Shown: piece by piece, positions 32,212-44,608 of the stretch
How positions within the stretch are numbered: the first letter of the stretch is position 1
Layout: every line of letters starts with the position of its first letter
Source: Plectosphaerella cucumerina
Taxonomy: Eukaryota > Ascomycota > Sordariomycetes > Glomerellales > Plectosphaerellaceae
Length of the DNA stretch: 64,000 bases
NCBI GenBank assembly: GCA_020746995.1
Contig: JAGPXD010000003.1
Span: 1,550,001-1,614,000 of the forward strand
Reading direction: 5' to 3'
The notes under the pieces: model-generated
What the model saw: the letters and a program-made list of their open reading frames with translations, nothing else
What the model was told of the DNA's origin: nothing
Database searches by the model: none
Position numbers and translations under genes: made by a program

Positions 32212-35136
32212 TTAGAAAGTAAACTTCATCAGCGCCGGGTTCAGAAGAACTGGCAAAGCAAAGTGCGACGCGGTGACTGCTGCCAGGGGGTAGATGGAGA
32301 CAAAGTCTGTGATCCGCCAGTCGCGCGGGAAGACAAAGTAGCCGCAGATCATCAAAGCGGTCATGATGAAGCAGTAGAGAAATGTGCCCCAGAAACTCTT
32401 TGCGATCTTGGGGATCTCTTCGAGGAAGTTACAGCGCTCGACCTCCTTGGATGTGGCGCCCCATTGGATGTCGAGTTCGAAGAAGTGGCAGAGGAGAGCT
32501 TTGGAGATGTGCAGGGATAGACCGCCGAGGAAGATGGAGAAAAGGGGGACCCATTTGAAGTTGTTGATGACTGGAAGTGGTCAGCAGGGCAAAAGTTGAA
32601 GGGCGTCCGAATGCGAGCGAAGGAGAGCGGTCGACGGGGAGTCAGGGGATCTTACGGGCGCGGAGGAAGGATTGCTCTCCTATCCTGTAACGAAGGACTG
32701 CCAAAGCGAAGTTTCCGGCCAACGGGAATACGATGATGATGGAGAAGTAGACGGCGAAGGAGTCAAGGTAGTACTGATCGAGCACGGGGAAAATCCATCC
32801 CGTCAGGAAGTAGTTGGCCAAGCTCAAGACCCAGGAGATGCCAATAGCATAGTACGTTCCGATGTAACCTGTCGATTTGAGGGTCAGGTACTTTTCACCA
32901 TTTTTACCAATCGCGGGGCAGACAAACCGAGGATAGTAATCTTGCGGAAGAACTTGATGTCGGAGAAGATGAACCGCCTGAAGAGCGGGGTGAAGGGACC
33001 GCGGACGACCCAGAAGCGGAAGGGGTGGAAGATGAGTTCGTTGACACCATAGGCGTACTTCTCCCACCGGGCAAGCTCATCGTAGACGGTGAGAGAGACC
33101 CCCTCCTTGAACCCGCCCTTGGTATAGGCGGCAAAGCGGAGGGAATAGCCGGATGTTTGCAGACGGAGAGCCATGTCAAAGTCCTCGGACACGTGTGATT
33201 CGGACCAGAACTTCTCGAAACCATCGTCTTTGCATTCGTAGGACGCGGCGTCTTGGATAGCGGACCAGCGCAGCACGGCGTTGTGGCCGACGAAGGGCGG
33301 GATATCTCCCTGGGCAACGGAGAATGTGATGGCTGTGTAGATGAGGTTGGTGAACCAGGTGACGCTGGTAAAGAATTATGGTCAGCATTGTGACTTCAGG
33401 AGACTGGTCCATCTCACTCACAGCGTCGAGCAGGCAATCGGCAGGGACGCGGGTGTCCGAATCAATCAAGAGGATGTAATCGCCGATACGCACGTTGCCA
33501 CCCGCCTAGGTCCGACCGGCATCTTCGTCGAGGACCTCACGCATTGCACGGGTATAGGCGGCGCTCTCGGCATCCTGGTTCCAGCCGGCAGGGCGATGCA
33601 CCTCAGCAAGACGCTGCTCGATGCGGTTGGAGAAGCGAAGCCCGTAGTTCATGTTGGACGCCTTCTTGAAGCGTCCGCGGCGGATGAAGGGCACCTCAGG
33701 GGCTTGAGCATCGGGGTTGTTCCGCGGCCGGGCGACCCAGCCGATGCTGTGCTCTTCGTAGAACTCGCGACGGGCGTCGGCGTCTTTTTCGGGGATGAGC
33801 TGCATCCCGTCGTCGTTGACGAAGATATTTGCGGTGCCACCTTGCATTTCGTAGGTCGAAATGGCTGCCTTGAGAGAGAGGACTGTTGGCTTGATGACGG
33901 GTCCGAGACCTTCTTTGTAGACGGGCATTTGGATCGTGACATGAGGAAGGTCTCCGGCAGCTCTGTTCAAGCGGACAGGTGGTTTGCCGGAGTAGTTTTT
34001 GGAGTTTTGGAGGATGGAGGATACGGGTCCGGCGACTTGGAAGATGTCGGTGATGATGCTGAGGAAGAAGAACTGGGGGTGTTAGATCAGTGGCTGGCGC
34101 GACGGACGGGGGGACTTGACGTACCAGGCTGATGAAGATTGTCAGAGGGGCAACAGCGACCAGGGCGAGTCTCGTGTAATCCCCATCCACTGTCGTCTGC
34201 ATGGCGAGTAGTCTCCATCCTAGGCCAAGACATGCGATTGACAACGCAAGGGTCAGACCGACCATGATGGAGCTGGTCAGTCGCGTGGGCCGGTTCTCCT
34301 GGGCTGATTCCAGCTGCGTCGGATCAAGCTCGTCCACTGACACCTCTGGAGGGCCCTTCTCGTCCTCGTCCTCATCGAACCCGTCGTTGTCGCCCCAGAT
34401 GTTCTTAATAATGTCGTCCTCGAGCTTCGCTGCGCGCGCGAGGATTTTCTTGGCATCATCTTCCCACACGACGAGCAAGGGGGGCTCGATGATGAAGGCG
34501 GCAAAGTGATGCTTGTGACACTTGGGCAAATCCAAGAGCCGGGGGAGCACCTGCAGCTTTCTGCCATCGGCGAAAGGCATGTAGCTCACCTCGCCGGTGG
34601 AGGACAGGGCCCTGATGATGGACTCGACGGTCGATGTCCTGAGGGTGAGAGCAGCCTGGTAATGTAAGCAAGGTGTGACGGCAGTTGACGAGAGGAAGAT
34701 CGCTTACCGTGACGTTGAGCTGGGTGACCATGTCAAATAGGCTATCGCGGTGATTCCTGATGATTGCCGGGGCGCAAACAAAGTCACCCCGAGACTTCTT
34801 GATGACGATGCCCTCAAACGGGCTGTAAGACGCCCACTGCCTCCTCAGCTGCTCCTGCCAGATGCCTTCGGCGATGACGTCTGTCCGGAGAGCCATGCTG
34901 GCGCGGCTGTGACGGCTGTTGCTGCTTCCATGAACAGAGACGGGGCGACTGAAGGCAGACTGTCCAGGCATCAAGGACTGCCGACCCGCCCCTGAGGGGG
35001 TACTGATCTGGACGGACTGCATGCCCAAGGACTGGATGGAGTTGTCGCTGGTCGAGGCCCTCTGGCTCTGCCTGGGGGTTATCTGGACTATCTCCTGGAT
35101 CTCTCCAGGAGAGAGACGGTTCTTTTCTCCTTCCAT
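32212..35136 (-). pseudogene. Hyphal-type GT2 glycosyltransferase, broken by TAG and a frame lesion
   Basis: Reading from ATG 35136: exons 35136-34708, 34655-34125, 34072 to the lesion, about 33360-32928, 32868-32656, 32570-32212. The protein is a large membrane GT2 like Zymoseptoria Gt2, needed for hyphal growth. It has an N-terminal regulatory part, two membrane segments, the catalytic core (VTIQMPVYKEGL, LLIDSDTR, VSEDFDMALRLQ, ARWEKYAYGV) and C-terminal membrane helices ending ALMKFTF. Lesion 1: TAG at 33506-33508 within RT-stop-AGGN, where a Trp fits. Lesion 2: the frame before about 33410 (DCLLDA) does not continue into the frame after 33365 (VTWFTN), whether or not the intervening intron-like sequence is removed. 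All other splice sites are intact, suggesting recent loss. Confidence 0.75.
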
Positions 35137-38100
35137 GTTGAAGAGAAGGGATGGTGTTTGACAGGGGTGCCCAAGCAAGGTGAAGCTCTCGTCAACGAAA
35201 CCCAAGTAAGAGGAAAGGAAACCCGCAGAGATGGAACGAGGAAGCTTCCAAGAAAAAAGAGCAGCAGGTGTCTCGAGTCAGAGGAAACGGGTCGAACGGG
35301 GCGAGGCCGTGGGGGTAAGACATCCCACCGGTCCTCCTCCGAACAGCGCATGGGGCACCGCAGAACGAAGGTGAGCCGACATCAGCTCGACTAGTCGCCA
35401 TCGCTCATGCCGGTGGCGTCTCGACGTTCGATAACACGACCTGCGTGAAGCACAGCTGCATGTTGAGTATCGAGCATGCTGAAAGTGCCGGAGCTCCGGC
35501 GTGGTGGCATATCAAGCTTGGCCATGCCTCAGCCGCATGGCTCGCCCTCCCTTGGAGGAAACGGGCGCTTGGCAGCTAGCCCGTCGGCACCCCTGGGCCC
35601 TGGACAAAGCGTAGCCCCTAGGCGTCTTCTCTCAAGAAAAAAAGTCCCGACAAAGGGCAAACCCAGAAACCCGAACCGGCCGCCCGATACCCCTGTCAAT
35701 ACTGCTGCCGGATTGGGTCGTCAACGGCCGGAAATGGGAAGGAGGTTGGTCGTCTCCAAGCGGAACGCCGTGGCTGACTGAACACACAGCCGTTTGATAC
35801 TATCGCTGCCACGCAAAACCGACGTGTTTGTCGTCCACCCCTACGCGACCAACGGAGACCGTTCCGGCCCCACGCGGAAGAGGGAGGCTGACGCCACCAA
35901 GGCGATCAATGGACGGCAGCCCGCCTTGAATGGCCGGTAGTGCCCTGCCGAGCCGCCACGCACGCGGGACGTCACACTACTGGGGGTGGGGGAGGGACTG
36001 GAGGGTTTGAGCGGCTCGCCGGAGCGGTGGCGGCGGTGGTGGTGCATTGTGATGGTGAACTGGCAATCGCACCGAACCGCCTGGCCTAGCGGGCGGCCCT
36101 TTTTCAGGGGGTGGCCGAGAGTGCTGCGCTGCAGCAGGTAATCCGACCAGTCGGAATGGGGAGATTACGAGATGCGCGGGCGGGAAGCGAGGTTCCTTCA
36201 GGCACACACTCAGCCTCCTGATTGCGTGGTGGCTGCATCGGTTTTTTTGTTGGACTGCATGGGTGTGTTGTGATGTCGGCCAGGCAGCGATCAATTTGCC
36301 CATCGTCGGTTGGGCTCGGAAAGAGGAAGAAAAAAAGGGCTCGAAAGCCAGCTGAGAGAAAGTTTGTTTCACTCCCGATGGCCTTGGCCCCAGCTGCCAA
36401 GGTACCGACCAATACTTGGCGAAAGATCCGAGCCTCTGTTATTTTTCGGCGGCGTGCTTTATCTTCAGCTGGCCTTGGGCCCCTTCGCATGCGTTGATGC
36501 TGCATGTGTGTCTACAGGCGTTTCGTTTGCGCGCATTAATACGAGGCGGCTGCAGGTGGCCGGCAGAGACGATGCCGGACGGGCTGGTGAGCGCGATTGT
36601 CGGTCTTCATATTTGAAGGCGGGCTGGCCCTCGGATGGAAGGCGTGATTTGACCTTATCAGCGGGCTTGTCGGCCTGAGGTAATCGTGTCGTCACGACTG
36701 ACCGGTGAGGTTGCATGGAAGGTGCCTGATGTTGAGATGGATGAAGCTGCCAGTGGATCGATCCCGGCTCGGGCCTGGGCCTTGGTCACGCCACTTCTCT
36801 TGGACGAAGGCTTGATTCAAGCAGGCACGTGGATTCGGACTTGCGTGTTACTCGATTTTTGTCAGTGATTCCATGCTGAAGTCTTCTTGTGGGATTCGCC
36901 TGGATCCATGGATGTCGACGTACCATCGAGCTGCATGTTTGTCGACAGCTCACCTTATCTACGCGCCAGACAACTTGGTGTCCCTCCAGGTCGGGAGCCG
37001 CGTACCTCCATCAAGCCCTGGAGTGTTGCGTCCCTCTTGAACTTTGGAGGCCCAGCCCATGCTCGGCCCTTTTCCTTTTCTCACTATTGAGGCGATGCTG
37101 CTCCGAGCGACGGAGCTATGATGTTGTGGAAGGAACCCGAAGTCTATGTGCTGCCTCCCATCAGGCCCTAAGCGCACAGAGCATCCCGGGCTACTGAGCT
37201 GGAATGTCGCGAGCTGGCTGCTGCAAGCATCCGCCGATCAGTGTCCAGAATATGATGATGAGAGCTCCATTCTCCCTCTTTCCCTGAAGAAGTTGCACTG
37301 ACCGGTTTTCAGACCTGAAGAGCAGTCCTAGTCAAGCTCTCGCTCCTTCAAAGACAGCGCATTTTCGGCCGAGAATCCTATCGAGCGACCGGATTTTGAC
37401 GTCTGGGCGCAGAGCCTGGACTCGTGCTCGCCGTCGTTTATTGTCATCCGGTCAGTTACTGCTGCACTGTTGTTAAGGGCGGCTGGAGCCTCCAGCCACG
37501 AGGTTCACCCGGACTCCCCTGGAGAAACGTCGCACAGGCCTGGGACCTCCTCGCCCAGCGACAGCATTCCTGCTGGAGCTGTTCAGCAGATGCAATCTAC
37601 TATGATACAAAAACCCACCTGGCAGGCAGCATGGGAGCTTCAACATCAGTGCCGGCCAGCTTGAGCGCGACCACTCGCTGAGGGAACACGATCCTTTTCG
37701 AGCGAGCACGAACCGCTTCCCAACCCGGCGATATGAGGATGCGCTCGTCTCCAGAAAGGCGACGGGCCAGTACAGCCAGGAAAAGACTTCTCTATCAATA
37801 GTCGAGGTGAGTGAAAGAGGCTGATCCGAGTGACGTCGTTCGAGTAAGGTCGATCGACGTGGGGCTCTTCGAGGGTCCGAAACGGGAACCAAACGGCGCG
37901 AGGTCGAGGCTACTGGCAACATCCACGAGCCAACCAGCTTGGACAAAACCAGCAGACCATCATTCGTCTCCCTTCTCAAAGCTAAGACGCTCTCTTTTTC
38001 TCGAACACGTGTGATTTGAGAGACACACTGACGTCTCGAACTCTCAGGAGGATCTTCGGATACTGCCGGACACGACCGGGCTTCGGGGGCAACGACACCC

Positions 38101-40316
38101 GACCCGAACCACGGCAGGATGACTCGAACGCCCAGATCCAACCCCGGCAGCCAAAGCCCTGTCAGCACAAGCCTGTGCTTACGAACATGTCCGATTTGAG
38201 AAGGTTTGTTCCCGGCAATTGGCACAGAGAAGACCAGCCACTCCGGGATCGCTACGTCTTGCCGCCAAGTCAGAGTCCTCAACCCATGTTCCCGTGGGAC
38301 GATGCCAATACCTGTCTGCGCGGGTGGGAACCAAGATCCGCAAGAAGCCATCTTTGGCCCGATGGTCGTGGCTGTCCACAGACTTTCGGGTGGCGACGCA
38401 AAGTACACCGCTGATTGTTTCCCTCCGACCGGTCCCGGAGGGAAGAGCTCTCTCGTCTTGTACCATCGGCACGGGTCTGGCTTGGCTGAGGACGGCTATC
38501 AGCACCCGGATTCGTCGTTATTCTTCTCGTCTGCTCAAGCAATGACCTTGAGCCACCTGTTTTCTTTCTGCGAGACTTCGTCAAGGCTGCGTCTCTACCT
38601 CGTGATCCCTCCTTTCTGCTTTCAAATCCATCGTCTTCGACTGGAGAAACGACGTTTCTGTGCCCTGATGATCAACCAACTGATGCGTCGATCCGGAAAA
38701 TGGCTCATGCATGTGCAGGCGCGCCTTCGCCGTCACGGCGTCGCCCAGAAGTCGCATCGACAGGGGCCACGGTCCTTCGGCGGTCTTCCACCAACAGGTT
38801 GCGGTAGGTCAGAGGATTTCCCCTCTTGAGTGGCGATGTCTTGCAGAGGATAATTCGGGCGAGTCAGTCAAATGTCCAGCATGGTGTCAACCTGACCGTC
38901 TCTCGGAAGTCTCTCGGCCAGGTCTGGTCACGCCACGGGGACATAGGGCAGATATTCGACATGCCAGAGGTGATTGATGACCTCGACTCGAACAATGGGG
39001 CGCACTGGTGGCAAGTTGGTAATCGAAAGGCAGAAGAAGTCGAGATGGATCTACTCGTGTGGCTCATCCGCGCGATTCGGAGACCGACACGGCCGAAATT
39101 GCCCAGAAAGGAAGACGGGGGTCGTGGTGGGTTGGGCAAGGTCGGGGAGTTGGCTGGCCATGAACTGGTCGTCCGGCGCCAGGAACTAGTCTGGCGGTCT
39201 AGCCGGGATCAAGGTGCTTCGACTGGAAAGGCACGGGCTAAGCTTAAATGTGTTCTTCTCCAGTTGACCCGTGACCCGAGGCGATGCTACGTTGGCGATG
39301 CATCGTGGCCATGGTCTACTCCAGGCCCTTCTGGAGTCTCCAACTTGAACAGACTTCCACCCATAGCTGCCGCTAGATCCCATCTCTCGATTGACAACAT
39401 CAAACTCCCTCCCGCGCGTCCCAGGATCATGCCACGCCCCGACTTGCCGCTCATCTCCGCCGACCGGCCATGGCACGAGGCCAGGAGGCAGGGGTCGTAG
39501 GGCTTGGCGTGCAGACGGTGCGGGGCCGCCTCGACCACTAGATTTTATCTGATCATCTGATAAGATTGATCAGCCCAATGGCGAGCCGACGCCGAGCCCG
39601 CGGCATCTCCATTTCGGAGGGGCGCCCACGCCAGAGGCGCTCAATAAACACGAGCGGCCGGGCCTAGTTTTTCTGCCCCTTGCCTTCCATTCCCAGTAAA
39701 GGCCTCACCCGACCGTGTTGGTTCGGGTCTCGCGGCCTGGGTTCCTTGGTCGGTTCCTGAGTGTTCGCCGACGATCCCATCGCATGCTTCGTCCCCTCCT
39801 TCCACCCGCGCGTGATGTGCGCCGTCTAGACGCAGGGCGCGGGACCTCATGCACGCCTGGCACCGTCTTCTTCAACTTTAGACGTAAGCCGTGATTCTCT
39901 GCCCGCTCACAGGTCGGCCTCTTCGGCCGTGAGCTGGCTGGCGTCTTGTCCCTCCGCCGAACCACCCCGGCAACCCCCGCCGAATCCCTCGCCGTGTGCC
40001 ACACCCAACCCCCGACCTCCCTGTTCCGGCCTCGGCCACGGCTGCGCCCAGCTTTCCACCACCGCTTGGAAAGGCAAGAATCCTGGGCATGATACGACCC
40101 CCTCATCCACACTTTCTGCCCACCCCAGGCCGCCAGGGCCCGGCCGTCGTTGGATATAAGTAATCCCTCCTTCCCGGGCTGCACCACGCTCTTTCTTCCT
40201 TCTCTCTTCAGCCAGTGCCCTCCTGTTGATCCTTTTCCCCCGATCCAAAAGCCGCACCCCGCCAATTCGCGAAGAGCAATCCTCCAAGACATCACTTCTT
40301 CCCCCCTCAAGTCAAA
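35137..40316. other. 5.2-kb region without a supportable gene
   Basis: Both strands carry many overlapping frames (up to 311 codons on the minus strand at 37473-38408), but none has a domain, a signal peptide or splice-consistent extension. The left part should include the GT2 promoter and leader. The right part (40100-40316) is CT-rich with a TATAAG at 40155-40160 and is the promoter and leader of the small secreted protein. GATA-type sites at 39545-39563 are listed separately. Confidence 0.45.
39545..39563. promoter_or_regulatory. Paired SreA-type GATA motifs (ATCWGATAA), inverted
   Basis: Plus 39555-39563 reads ATCTGATAA. The minus strand of 39545-39553 reads ATCAGATAA. Both are perfect matches to ATCWGATAA, the site of fungal iron-regulatory GATA factors (SreA/Sre1/Urbs1), facing each other with a 1-bp gap. 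They lie about 750 bp before the start codon at 40317. Chance GATA motifs are common, but two perfect 9-mers side by side are not. Confidence 0.5.
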
Positions 40317-40902
40317 ATGAAGTCCAGCTTTGCCCTCCTCGCCGCCGGCCTCGCCGCGCCCGTCATCGGTGCCGCCGTCCAAGCCACCGAGTACACCTAT
40401 CTCCCCTTCGTCTCCCTCCAGGCTCGCCAGAACGTCAGCCCGGAGAAGTACAAGTGCCACGAGAACTGCGGTAGGTTTCGCTTACATCCTGCTCCCCCAC
40501 AACCACCACTGACTGATCCCTTGCAGGTAACGCCATCACCCAGGGCGCCTCCGGCACCGCCCACTGCTCCGACAAGACCTGGAACGACAGGTTCGACTAC
40601 TGCATGGACTGCGCCAACGAGTTCAACATCTGGGGAGACTACGGCAGGGGTGTCACCCACGCCGCCGACGCTTGCAACCTCGAGATCAACCTCAAGTCCA
40701 ATGGCACCGAGACCGCCTCGACCGACTCTGCCTCGGAGACCAACACCGCCGCCGCCTCCGTGAGTGAAGCCTTTTCCCCTACAAGCAAACCACCCACTGA
40801 TTTCATTCACAACAGACCCCCACCGACAACGCCGGCTCCGTCATGACCTCCTCCGCCAGCATGATGCTGTTCGCCATGATCGCCGCCGCCGGCCTTCTGT
40901 AA
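40317..40902 (+). CDS. Small GPI-anchored cysteine-containing secreted protein
   Basis: Three exons (40317-40470, 40527-40759, 40816-40902; phases 1 and 0) give 157 residues. A signal peptide (MKSSFALLAAGLAAPVIGAAV) is followed by a compact domain with Cys in KCHENCGNAI, HCSDKTW, YCMDCANEFNIWGDYG and AACNLE-like contexts (six in all). A Ser/Thr-rich spacer follows, then a hydrophobic GPI signal (ASMMLFAMIAAAGLL). This is a family of short fungal wall proteins without assigned function. TATAAG lies about 160 bp before the ATG. The two SreA-like motifs upstream raise the possibility of iron control. The exon structure is well supported because each junction restores the Cys-rich frame. Confidence 0.8.
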
Positions 40903-41149
40903 ATGCAGACCCCTTCATAATTGCAGCGAGTTGGAATGTGTAGGAACGGATTTAACGTGTAATGTCGGTTGAAAATGAGCCACGGCGCATAACGTCAAGC
41001 AAGGCACCCGTCCGCCCGCAAAAGGGTGGGCAGCCGGACCTTTGATGCATGGGTAGACGATGAAGATGAAATGAAAATCTCTCGTCACCATGACAACACT
41101 CCAAACGTTCTTTCCCCCCTGTGATCATGTTTCGCATGATGTGTGAGTC

Positions 41150-43344
41150 TTACAGCCTGGCCTGCTGCAGGAACTTTGTCGGCATGTCGACGTGTCTGGC
41201 CCCTGTGTTTGTCAGTGATGTTTGGCAAGCAAATGAGAGTGACTCACGGAGAAACTCTCCAAAGCTCTTGGCCAGCCCGTCGACCCGATGACCTGTGCTG
41301 ATGCCGCCCTCGAGGATGCCTTTGACTAAGAAGTGCACGCATCGCAAGTTCGGCAGCTCGAATCTCTCAATGGCATATGAGGGGTCGTATTCATCTCCGA
41401 GGAGAGCCTTCATTCTGTCGACGGATAGGAAGGCACGGAGCCACTCGTACTCTTCGTCCGAGGCGACCCAGAAGCCGACGTTGGCGTTGGAACCTTTGTC
41501 TCCTGATCGGGCGTGGACCCTATGGCCGAGAGGCACTTTCATTGTCGGACCAAATCTAGCGAGGTCCGTGGCAGGACTGTTGTTCTCAAATTTCTGTCCT
41601 TGGAAGACCTCGGTCGTCTTTGGGGGTAAAATTGGTATTGTCTTTCCCTCGATATTGGCTCGTACATCCAAGCTCGCATATGGAATCGTGAAAGGCTCAT
41701 ATGAGATGATCGGTCGTGGATGGAGCTGGTTAATTGTCAGCACAGTTCTCTCCCATTTTCACAGGCGTGGTTTACCATCCGTAGGTCCATGCACAGGTGA
41801 AGCCCGCAGTAACCACCCAACGAGTACCCAGTTAAGAACATCTGCAGAGTCTTAAAAGTCTCTTGCTTGTCGGCCTGGGCGAAAACGCGGAACAGGCATG
41901 ACCCCAGCGCCTCCGTTGACGGGTCATCCTGTGGTGTGCCGTACTGGTCGATGCGCAGGACGCGGTAGGCTGCGCGGTTCGGCACCAGCTCTGCCATGGC
42001 TGAGCGCATGTCGGCCAGCTTCTCGGCTACATCGAGGCCTGTGGCGAAGAAGAAGACTTCCATCTGGTAGCCACCAGTCGTGCAGACTGCGAGTTTCGTT
42101 GTTGGCGGCGGGGGCCTTCCGGTGATGCCAGAGACCGACACCCTGAATGTCGTCAGCGACAGAACCTGAAGCACAATATCAGGTCCTACCTGTTCTTCCC
42201 AAGAGGGGTAATTTTGACGTTACTGATGTCTGCCACGACGTCTGGGTTGAGATAGTAGGGGCCCTTGACTGTCAGCTTCACCTCGGATCCAAGAGAGACA
42301 TGCCCACCTGGATCTCGTAGACCAACTGTGCGGTGATGGTGTCCTGGCTGACCAGACCCCTCGCCCCTTGCTGCAAGAACACGTCGAATGTGCCGTCGGA
42401 AGCAATCTCTGCGACGGGGAACCCTTGATCCCAGTTGTTCTTGATTGTCTTGAAGCCGGAAAAGTTGCCACCTGTGGCGTAACAGCCGCACTCGAGGATG
42501 TCTGAACAGTCAGTTTGGCACGCCGAGGAGGGTGACAGCAACTCACGCCCGGCAATGAGGGACTGCGCCAACACATTCCACTGTGTCTGCTTCCAACCAT
42601 GCCACCATGCTGCAGCGCCTTCTCAGTGTCAGCATCGGATCCAGTCGCTGGACACAAGTCGACGCACCCATGACAGGACTGGCGTCGCAGCACCGTCCGC
42701 AGATGACAATGTCGGCGCCAGCCTCAAGGGCAGCAACAATTCCGCCCATCCCGATGTACGCATTCGCGCTAATGATTGGCGCCTCGAGGTCAGAGAGCTG
42801 TCGCCCCTTCACGTCCAAATGTGGTGTTTGGCCGGGCTGCTGCAGCGATTCGAGTTGGCTCATGACATTGTCGCCCTCGACGCACGCAATCTTGAGCGAA
42901 GTAACGCCATATGAGGCAAGCTGCTTCTCAACAGCAGCAGCAAGGCCCTTGGGATTGAGGGCGCCGCCGTTGTGGACGACCTTGATGCCCCGGGCCGCAA
43001 TCGTGTGGGCCGTCTCGCAGTCGAGTTGGCGGAGGAAGCCGGGGTCGTAGCCCTTGGAGGGGTCATGCTTTTGCTCGAGAGCCAGCCAAGCTGTACGCGG
43101 GCATGAGCGGGTGATGAAGCGCAAAGGGGGCGTGGAGCGTACCGATGTTCATCTCGGCAAGGTAGTCGGCCGTGACAATGTCGACAGGTCCATCTCTGAC
43201 GACGCGTCGCAGAGCAAATGGTCCGTCGCCTTGGTTGGTGTCTGGTGTCAGTCGGGGGACACGAGTTGCGTCAGCGGGGTAGCGGGAATGCTCACCTGTC
43301 GCACCGCTGCAGTTTGCGATTCTGACTGGGCGTTTCCTGTTCAT
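41150..43344 (-). CDS. AtuA-family (DUF1446) protein, acyclic terpene utilisation-like
   Basis: Nine exons can be joined in frame from MNRKRPVRIANCSGATG at 43344 to the stop at 41150. N-terminal signatures are RIANCSG, GPVDIVTADYLAEMNI and KVVHNGGALNP; the middle has VEGDN, ADIVICGRCCDASPVMG and GGNFSGF; the C-terminal part has VPLGHRVHARSGDKGSNANVGFWV, and the tail is ARHVDMPTKFL. These are hallmarks of the AtuA family. In Pseudomonas AtuA belongs to the geranyl-CoA (citronellol) pathway, but its reaction is not settled, and fungal homologues are uncharacterised. The last acceptor is ACACAG before GGGCC; the nearer CCAG breaks the frame. The gene is divergent from the SDR at 44609. Likely cytosolic; no targeting signal is seen. 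Confidence 0.85.
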
Positions 43345-44608
43345 GTTGTCGATCGGTCACTTCCGGATGAGTGTGAGATATTGGCGATGTCTGATTACAC
43401 GTCAAGAGATCGAGAGTAGAGTCGGAATGTGGCAGCGGGAAGTCTTGGGGCAAAAGGTGGTGTTGTCCCGAGGTAGTGGTCGGCCGAAAGGGGTCCTCCA
43501 GGGGCTCACGAAGTTTCCCCGCACGAAGCTCAGCGCTACAACGGCTGTCTCGGCCCCGATTTCATGGACTTCCATCATGAAGAACTCGCCGCTTCCGAGT
43601 CGTGATAATGATTTGAGTCGGATGCAGTCCTCAAGATGGCTTCGGTCATATCAGAGTATTGGGTCTCTTTCAATGCTTCCATGGCAGCGCCTGCCGCGAA
43701 ACCTGCGACCCATTGATCTGGCTGGGCATTCGCGAATTTCATAGTGGCATTTAATCACAGCGCGGCAGATTGATGCAACAAAAGGAGCATCGTGTCTGGA
43801 CTCGAGTTGCCGCCGAGATCTTCCCTTCTCAATTGAACGGGAGATTTAGTGATTCAAATGCTACTGTTTGCTTCTGAGCTCCATTTCTGGATTGCAATGA
43901 CCTCGGTCTCGACAAGGGGAAGCAGGGAAGTCGATGGCCTAATCGGGGAACCAGATCGCAGCCGAGAGGGACGGCCGACACAACTATGGATCGTGAGAAC
44001 ACCCAGAATCTCGATGCTGCTACAACAAGAAGTCAGCAACTTCAACCATACCAACACACGAGACTTATTTTCTGCTTCAAAATGTTTGCTTCCAATACTT
44101 CAGGGCGAGGAGTCGTCCCCCAACAGCCCCAGGGCCAGGGCGCACACGGGAGCACGGCCCCCTGCATCAACCCCCTGTGGCACAACAGGTCGATCTGCCG
44201 ACATGATCCATCTGCATCGCCCGCTTCGGGCAAGAAACAGGGGTAGCTCCAGGTGCACGTTGCATGTTTCCTAGGCTCGAAACCCACACCACGTGCCAGG
44301 AACGACACGCCTGCCCTGTTGGGCCTGAATTCAAGTCTTCAAAGAGGTCTTTGAGCGGCAGGCCCGGACGATACAAAAGCTCGCCGCAGGGGCCATCCAT
44401 TCACTCCCGCGTAGCCCCAACTTTCACGTGGCGCGTCTTGCGAGGCCCACGCTCCTACCCTTCGTCCCATCTTTGCAAACCCTCCAACGCTCGTGCCCCT
44501 CCCGCGAACCTACGAGCTTTTCCTTTGGTCTCGATTCACTTCTCCTCTCAACTTTAAGCCTCCACCAAACCACTTCATCTGGAACCGATCAGCCACTTGT
44601 CTTCCACC
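43345..44608. other. Divergent intergenic region, no gene recognised
   Basis: 1.26 kb lie between the AtuA-like and SDR start codons and should include both promoters. The last 150 bp are CT-rich leader sequence for the SDR. Short open frames have no recognisable content. Confidence 0.5.

Noticed and set aside
33366..33422. Treating the GTGAGT...CCAG segment of GT2 as a normal intron that rescues the gene
   Set aside because: Splicing would be efficient by its signals, but the flanking exon phases do not match (phase 0 into phase 2), and the upstream TAG would remain.
37473..38408. 311-codon minus-strand frame in the gene-poor region
   Set aside because: No domain, no membrane or signal segment, and composition drifts along the frame. 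Kept as non-coding, though an orphan gene cannot be excluded.
44210..44320. Possible minus-strand tRNA B box (GGTTTCGAGCC) near 44275
   Set aside because: No A box at the right distance and no acceptor stem.
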